A stretch of 9,477 nucleotides of DNA from Flavobacterium sp. GTDB taxonomy: Bacteria > Bacteroidota > Bacteroidia > Flavobacteriales > Flavobacteriaceae. Below are positions 7,350-9,477 of this stretch, one piece after another (positions within the stretch are counted from its first letter, which is position 1; each line of letters opens with the position of its first letter). The position numbers and the translations under genes are program-made. The stretch covers positions 1 to 9,477 of the forward strand of contig JASLGC010000294.1 in assembly GCA_030150335.1 (NCBI GenBank). Direction: 5' to 3'. The notes beneath the pieces were generated by a model, which saw only the letters and a program-made list of their open reading frames with translations, searched no databases and was not told where the DNA came from.

Positions 7350-7384
7350 AGATTATCAAATTGTTAAGAATTGTCAGATAATCT
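7350..7384. repeat. Inverted repeat directly after the rnc stop codon
   Basis: The perfect 8-base arms AGATTATC (7350-7357) and GATAATCT (7377-7384) are separated by 19 bases. The outer base of the right arm is the first plus-strand base of the rnc stop codon. Inner AATT segments can add a few pairs. No U-tract follows on the minus strand, so it is not a standard intrinsic terminator. It may be a 3' stabilising or processing hairpin of the fabF-rnc message, or an operator upstream of the element at 7301-7308. Confidence 0.4.
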
Positions 7385-8133
7385 TACTTCTGAATTTGTT
7401 CTTGCAAAGCGAAATAAGCTCTCTGAGACGCCTTTTCTTCTGCCTTTTTCTTTGATGTAGCTCGTGCACGTGCCACAACTTTATCATCAATATAGAGTTT
7501 CACTCCAAAGTATTTTAATTCCTCTGCAGTGTCTTCTTCAAATGTATCATACTTAAAAGAATGCTTTCTTTTTTGACACCACTCGATCAATAAACTCTTA
7601 TAACTTGTGATTTTTGTTTCTAATTTTTGAATATCAGCTGCAGTAGATAACAATTTCTCGTGAATAAACTTTTCACAAGCAGGATACCCACGGTCTAAGT
7701 AAATAGCACCTATTAGCGCTTCCAACAAGTTTCCATGAATATTTTCTCCAAACTGTTGGTTTCCCATTTTGCTTTCTACATTCGAGATCAAATCCAACCC
7801 TTTTCCAATATGGTTCAAGTTTTCTCTGCTTACAATTTTAGAACGCATTTTAGTCAAATACCCTTCATCTCCACTTGGAACCTCCAAATATAAATAAGAC
7901 GCTATAACAGAGCCCAGCATAGCATCACCTAAAAACTCTAATCGCTCATAGTTTATAGGATTACCTGCTTCATCCAGTAAGTTCATAGATCGATGAGTAA
8001 ATGCTACTTTGTAATACGACATCTCTGCAGGCTTAATTCCTGTAATCTGACATACATTACGACAAAAATTCCCGTCTTCATTAGAGAAGGAACGGGAATT
8101 TCTAAAAATTTTATTTAGTAGCTTTTTCATCAT
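7384..8133 (-). CDS. rnc: Ribonuclease III
   Basis: Endonuclease that cuts double-stranded RNA, acting as a dimer in rRNA maturation and mRNA turnover. The 249 residues divide into a variable N-terminal tail (1-35), the RNase III domain (about 36-160) with signature ERLEFLGDAML (63-73) and NLLEALIGAIYLDRGY (135-150), and a dsRNA-binding domain (about 175-246, ITSYKSLLIEWCQ to TSKKKAEEKASQRAYFAL). Acidic metal-site residues E63, E66, D70 and E138 are present. N135 stands where E. coli has Asp114. The usual Gly-rich turn before SKK in the dsRNA-binding domain reads ARARAT. Two adjacent ATG codons exist (8133 and 8130); the first is given. It follows fabF by 11 bases in the same operon. A strong stem-loop lies inside codons 11-23. 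Confidence 0.95.
   Translation of the reverse strand: MMKKLLNKIFRNSRSFSNEDGNFCRNVCQITGIKPAEMSYYKVAFTHRSMNLLDEAGNPINYERLEFLGDAMLGSVIASYLYLEVPSGDEGYLTKMRSKIVSRENLNHIGKGLDLISNVESKMGNQQFGENIHGNLLEALIGAIYLDRGYPACEKFIHEKLLSTAADIQKLETKITSYKSLLIEWCQKRKHSFKYDTFEEDTAEELKYFGVKLYIDDKVVARARATSKKKAEEKASQRAYFALQEQIQK
8066..8101 (-). promoter_or_regulatory. Long stem-loop inside the 5' end of rnc, candidate RNase III self-cleavage site
   Basis: In the rnc message the perfect 10-base arms AAATTCCCGT (8101-8092) and ACGGGAATTT (8075-8066) close a hairpin. It continues after a 2-base bulge with CTTC/GAAG (8089-8086 and 8079-8076) around a 6-base loop. The 14 bp sit 32 to 67 bases downstream of the start codon, in the part that codes for the variable N-terminal tail. 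The structure is read directly from sequence; its role as a substrate for the enzyme it encodes is inference. Confidence 0.5.
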
Positions 8134-8144
8134 TCGAGATGATT

Positions 8145-9398
8145 TTACTCTTCTAACTTCTTAACAAGAACACAAGCATTATGTCCTCCAAATCCAAAAG
8201 TATTACTCATACCTACTTTAACATCGCGTTTTTGCGCTTTATTAAAAGTAAAGTTTAGTTTTGAATCAATCTCTTCATCATCTGTGAAGTGATTGATTGT
8301 AGGAGGGACAATTCCATGTTCAATTGAAAGAATCACTGAAATAGCCTCAATTACTCCTGCAGCCCCTAAAAGGTGACCAGTCATTGACTTCGTAGAATTA
8401 AGGTTCATTTCATAAGCATGATCTCCAAATACTTTTAAAATTGCTTTTGATTCAGCAATATCTCCTAATGGAGTAGATGTACCATGTAAGTTTACAACAT
8501 CAACATCTTTAGGCTCTAATCCAGCATCTTTTAAACAGTTACGCATAACGTTCATAGCTCCTAATCCTTCTGGATGTGGCGCTGTTAAATGGTGCGCATC
8601 AGCAGACATTCCACCTCCACCTATCTCACAATAGATTTTAGCTCCTCTTGCTTTTGCGTGCTCATACTCTTCTAAAATTATTGCTCCAGCTCCTTCACCT
8701 AAAACAAAACCTTCACGGTCTTTGTCCATTGGTCTTGAAGCTGTTTTTGGATCATCATTTCTTGTTGATAATGCATGCATAGCGTTAAATCCTCCAATTC
8801 CTGCAATAGTTACAGCAGCTTCAGATCCTCCAGTTACCATAACATCAGCCATCCCTAAACGAATGTAGTTAAAAGCATCAATTATTGCATTTGTAGAAGA
8901 CGCACACGCTGAAACAGTCGTAAAGTTTGGTCCTCTTAAACCGTATTTCATAGAAATATGACCACCTGCAATATCAGCAATCATTTTTGGTATAAAGAAT
9001 GGATTGAATTTTGGAGTACCGTTTCCAGTAACAAAATTAGTTACTTCATTTTGAAAAGTATCTAATCCTCCAATTCCAGATCCCCAGATAACTCCGGCTC
9101 TATCTAAATCTATAACATCAAGGTCTAAGCTTGAATTTTGTATCGCTTCTGCAGCACTAACCATAGCAAACTGAGCGTAGCGATCCATTTTACGTGCTTC
9201 TTTTCTTTCAATATAATCCTCAACATTGAAGTTTTTCACTTCACATGCAAACTGAGTTTTGAAATTGGTAGCGTCAAAATATGTAATGGGTGCAGCTCCG
9301 CTTACTCCATTTATTAGGTTGTTCCAATACTCTTGGATATTATTTCCAATTGGGGTAAGGGCACCTAAACCTGTTACAACAACTCGCTTTAATTTCAT
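8145..9398 (-). CDS. fabF: Beta-ketoacyl-ACP synthase II
   Basis: Cytoplasmic condensing enzyme of type II fatty-acid synthesis. It joins malonyl-ACP to an acyl-ACP and extends the chain by two carbons. The 417 residues and the N-terminus KRVVVTGLGALTPIG are typical of FabF. The catalytic triad is C165 (TVSACASSTNA), H305 (NLHGTSTPLGD) and H342 (KSMTGHLLGAAG, with the conserved K337). The Cys-His-His set separates it from FabH (Cys-His-Asn). The gating segment is SNTFGFGGHN (398-407). FabB is less likely, given the length and the TSTPLGD and GAAG context. It is the first gene of the visible fabF-rnc operon. In flavobacteria the gene just upstream is usually acpP, which would lie beyond the right edge. 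No Shine-Dalgarno sequence is present, which is normal for the phylum. Confidence 0.97.
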   Translation of the reverse strand: MKLKRVVVTGLGALTPIGNNIQEYWNNLINGVSGAAPITYFDATNFKTQFACEVKNFNVEDYIERKEARKMDRYAQFAMVSAAEAIQNSSLDLDVIDLDRAGVIWGSGIGGLDTFQNEVTNFVTGNGTPKFNPFFIPKMIADIAGGHISMKYGLRGPNFTTVSACASSTNAIIDAFNYIRLGMADVMVTGGSEAAVTIAGIGGFNAMHALSTRNDDPKTASRPMDKDREGFVLGEGAGAIILEEYEHAKARGAKIYCEIGGGGMSADAHHLTAPHPEGLGAMNVMRNCLKDAGLEPKDVDVVNLHGTSTPLGDIAESKAILKVFGDHAYEMNLNSTKSMTGHLLGAAGVIEAISVILSIEHGIVPPTINHFTDDEEIDSKLNFTFNKAQKRDVKVGMSNTFGFGGHNACVLVKKLEE

Positions 9399-9424
9399 AA
9401 AATAACTTTTATGGTTTGTACTTT

Positions 9425-9469
9425 AAAAAAAAATCCCAACTTTCACTTTACAAAAAAGGAAACATTGGG
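9425..9469 (-). terminator. Intrinsic terminator between the gene beyond the right edge and fabF
   Basis: On the minus strand CCCAAT (9469-9464) pairs with GTTGGG (9440-9435), the last pair being U-G. After a bulged G this continues as TTTC/GAAA and then, with a second bulge on the other side, CTTT/AAAG around a 5-base loop. One base after the stem comes a run of nine T (9433-9425). This is a good rho-independent terminator ending 26 bases before the fabF ATG. The gene it terminates lies off the window and is probably acpP (inference). Positions 9470-9477 hold no recognisable coding end. Confidence 0.8.
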
Positions 9470-9477
9470 TAGTTTGT

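Noticed and set aside
1..9477. Search for CRISPR arrays, insertion sequences, tRNA or rRNA genes, toxin-antitoxin or defence systems
   Set aside because: No repeated spacer pattern, transposase-like frame, terminal inverted repeats or RNA-gene signature was seen. All sizeable coding space is taken by recognisable housekeeping genes.

Overview
The window looks like the chromosome of a member of the Bacteroidota, most likely a flavobacterium (Flavobacteriaceae, Flavobacterium/Myroides-like). The DNA is AT-rich. Start codons are preceded by A/T-rich leaders rather than Shine-Dalgarno sequences. Several intergenic regions carry the Bacteroidota promoter element TAnnTTTG. The order fabF-rnc-(IPExxxVDY protein)-pyk is, from memory, typical of this group. 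Genus-level placement is inference.

Layout. Seven complete genes fill almost the whole window, and all but one are on the minus strand. At the left edge a strong-looking promoter (59-90) drives a gene of which only the first eight codons are present. It is followed by kbl (glycine C-acetyltransferase, 133-1329) and a 1056-residue AddA/RecB-type helicase-nuclease (1366-4536), probably one transcription unit. A 92-bp divergent region separates these from the only plus-strand gene, a Mn-type superoxide dismutase (4629-5234). Two back-to-back stem-loop terminators (5253-5288 and 5300-5327) sit between sod and the converging pyk. The right half is one leftward cluster: fabF (8145-9398), rnc (7384-8133), a small protein of unknown function with the IPExxxVDY-type motif (6795-7283), and pyk (5360-6790).

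How the genes fit together. This is housekeeping DNA: fatty-acid elongation (FabF), RNA processing (RNase III), glycolysis (Pyk), threonine/glycine metabolism (Kbl), double-strand-break repair (AddA-like) and superoxide defence (Sod). The genes share a locus rather than a pathway. I see no mobile element, CRISPR array, tRNA, rRNA, toxin-antitoxin pair or defence island, and no evidence of an undescribed multi-gene system.

The most interesting signals are regulatory. A 14-bp stem-loop lies inside the first 25 codons of rnc, a candidate site where RNase III could cut its own message. A strong intrinsic terminator lies immediately upstream of fabF and may attenuate read-through from the gene before it. 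A perfect TAnnTTTG element lies just upstream of the IPExxxVDY gene and could uncouple it and pyk from fabF-rnc. At protein level, RNase III has Asn where E. coli has the metal-site Asp114, and pyruvate kinase has the Leu/Gln/Lys signature of the K+-independent class.
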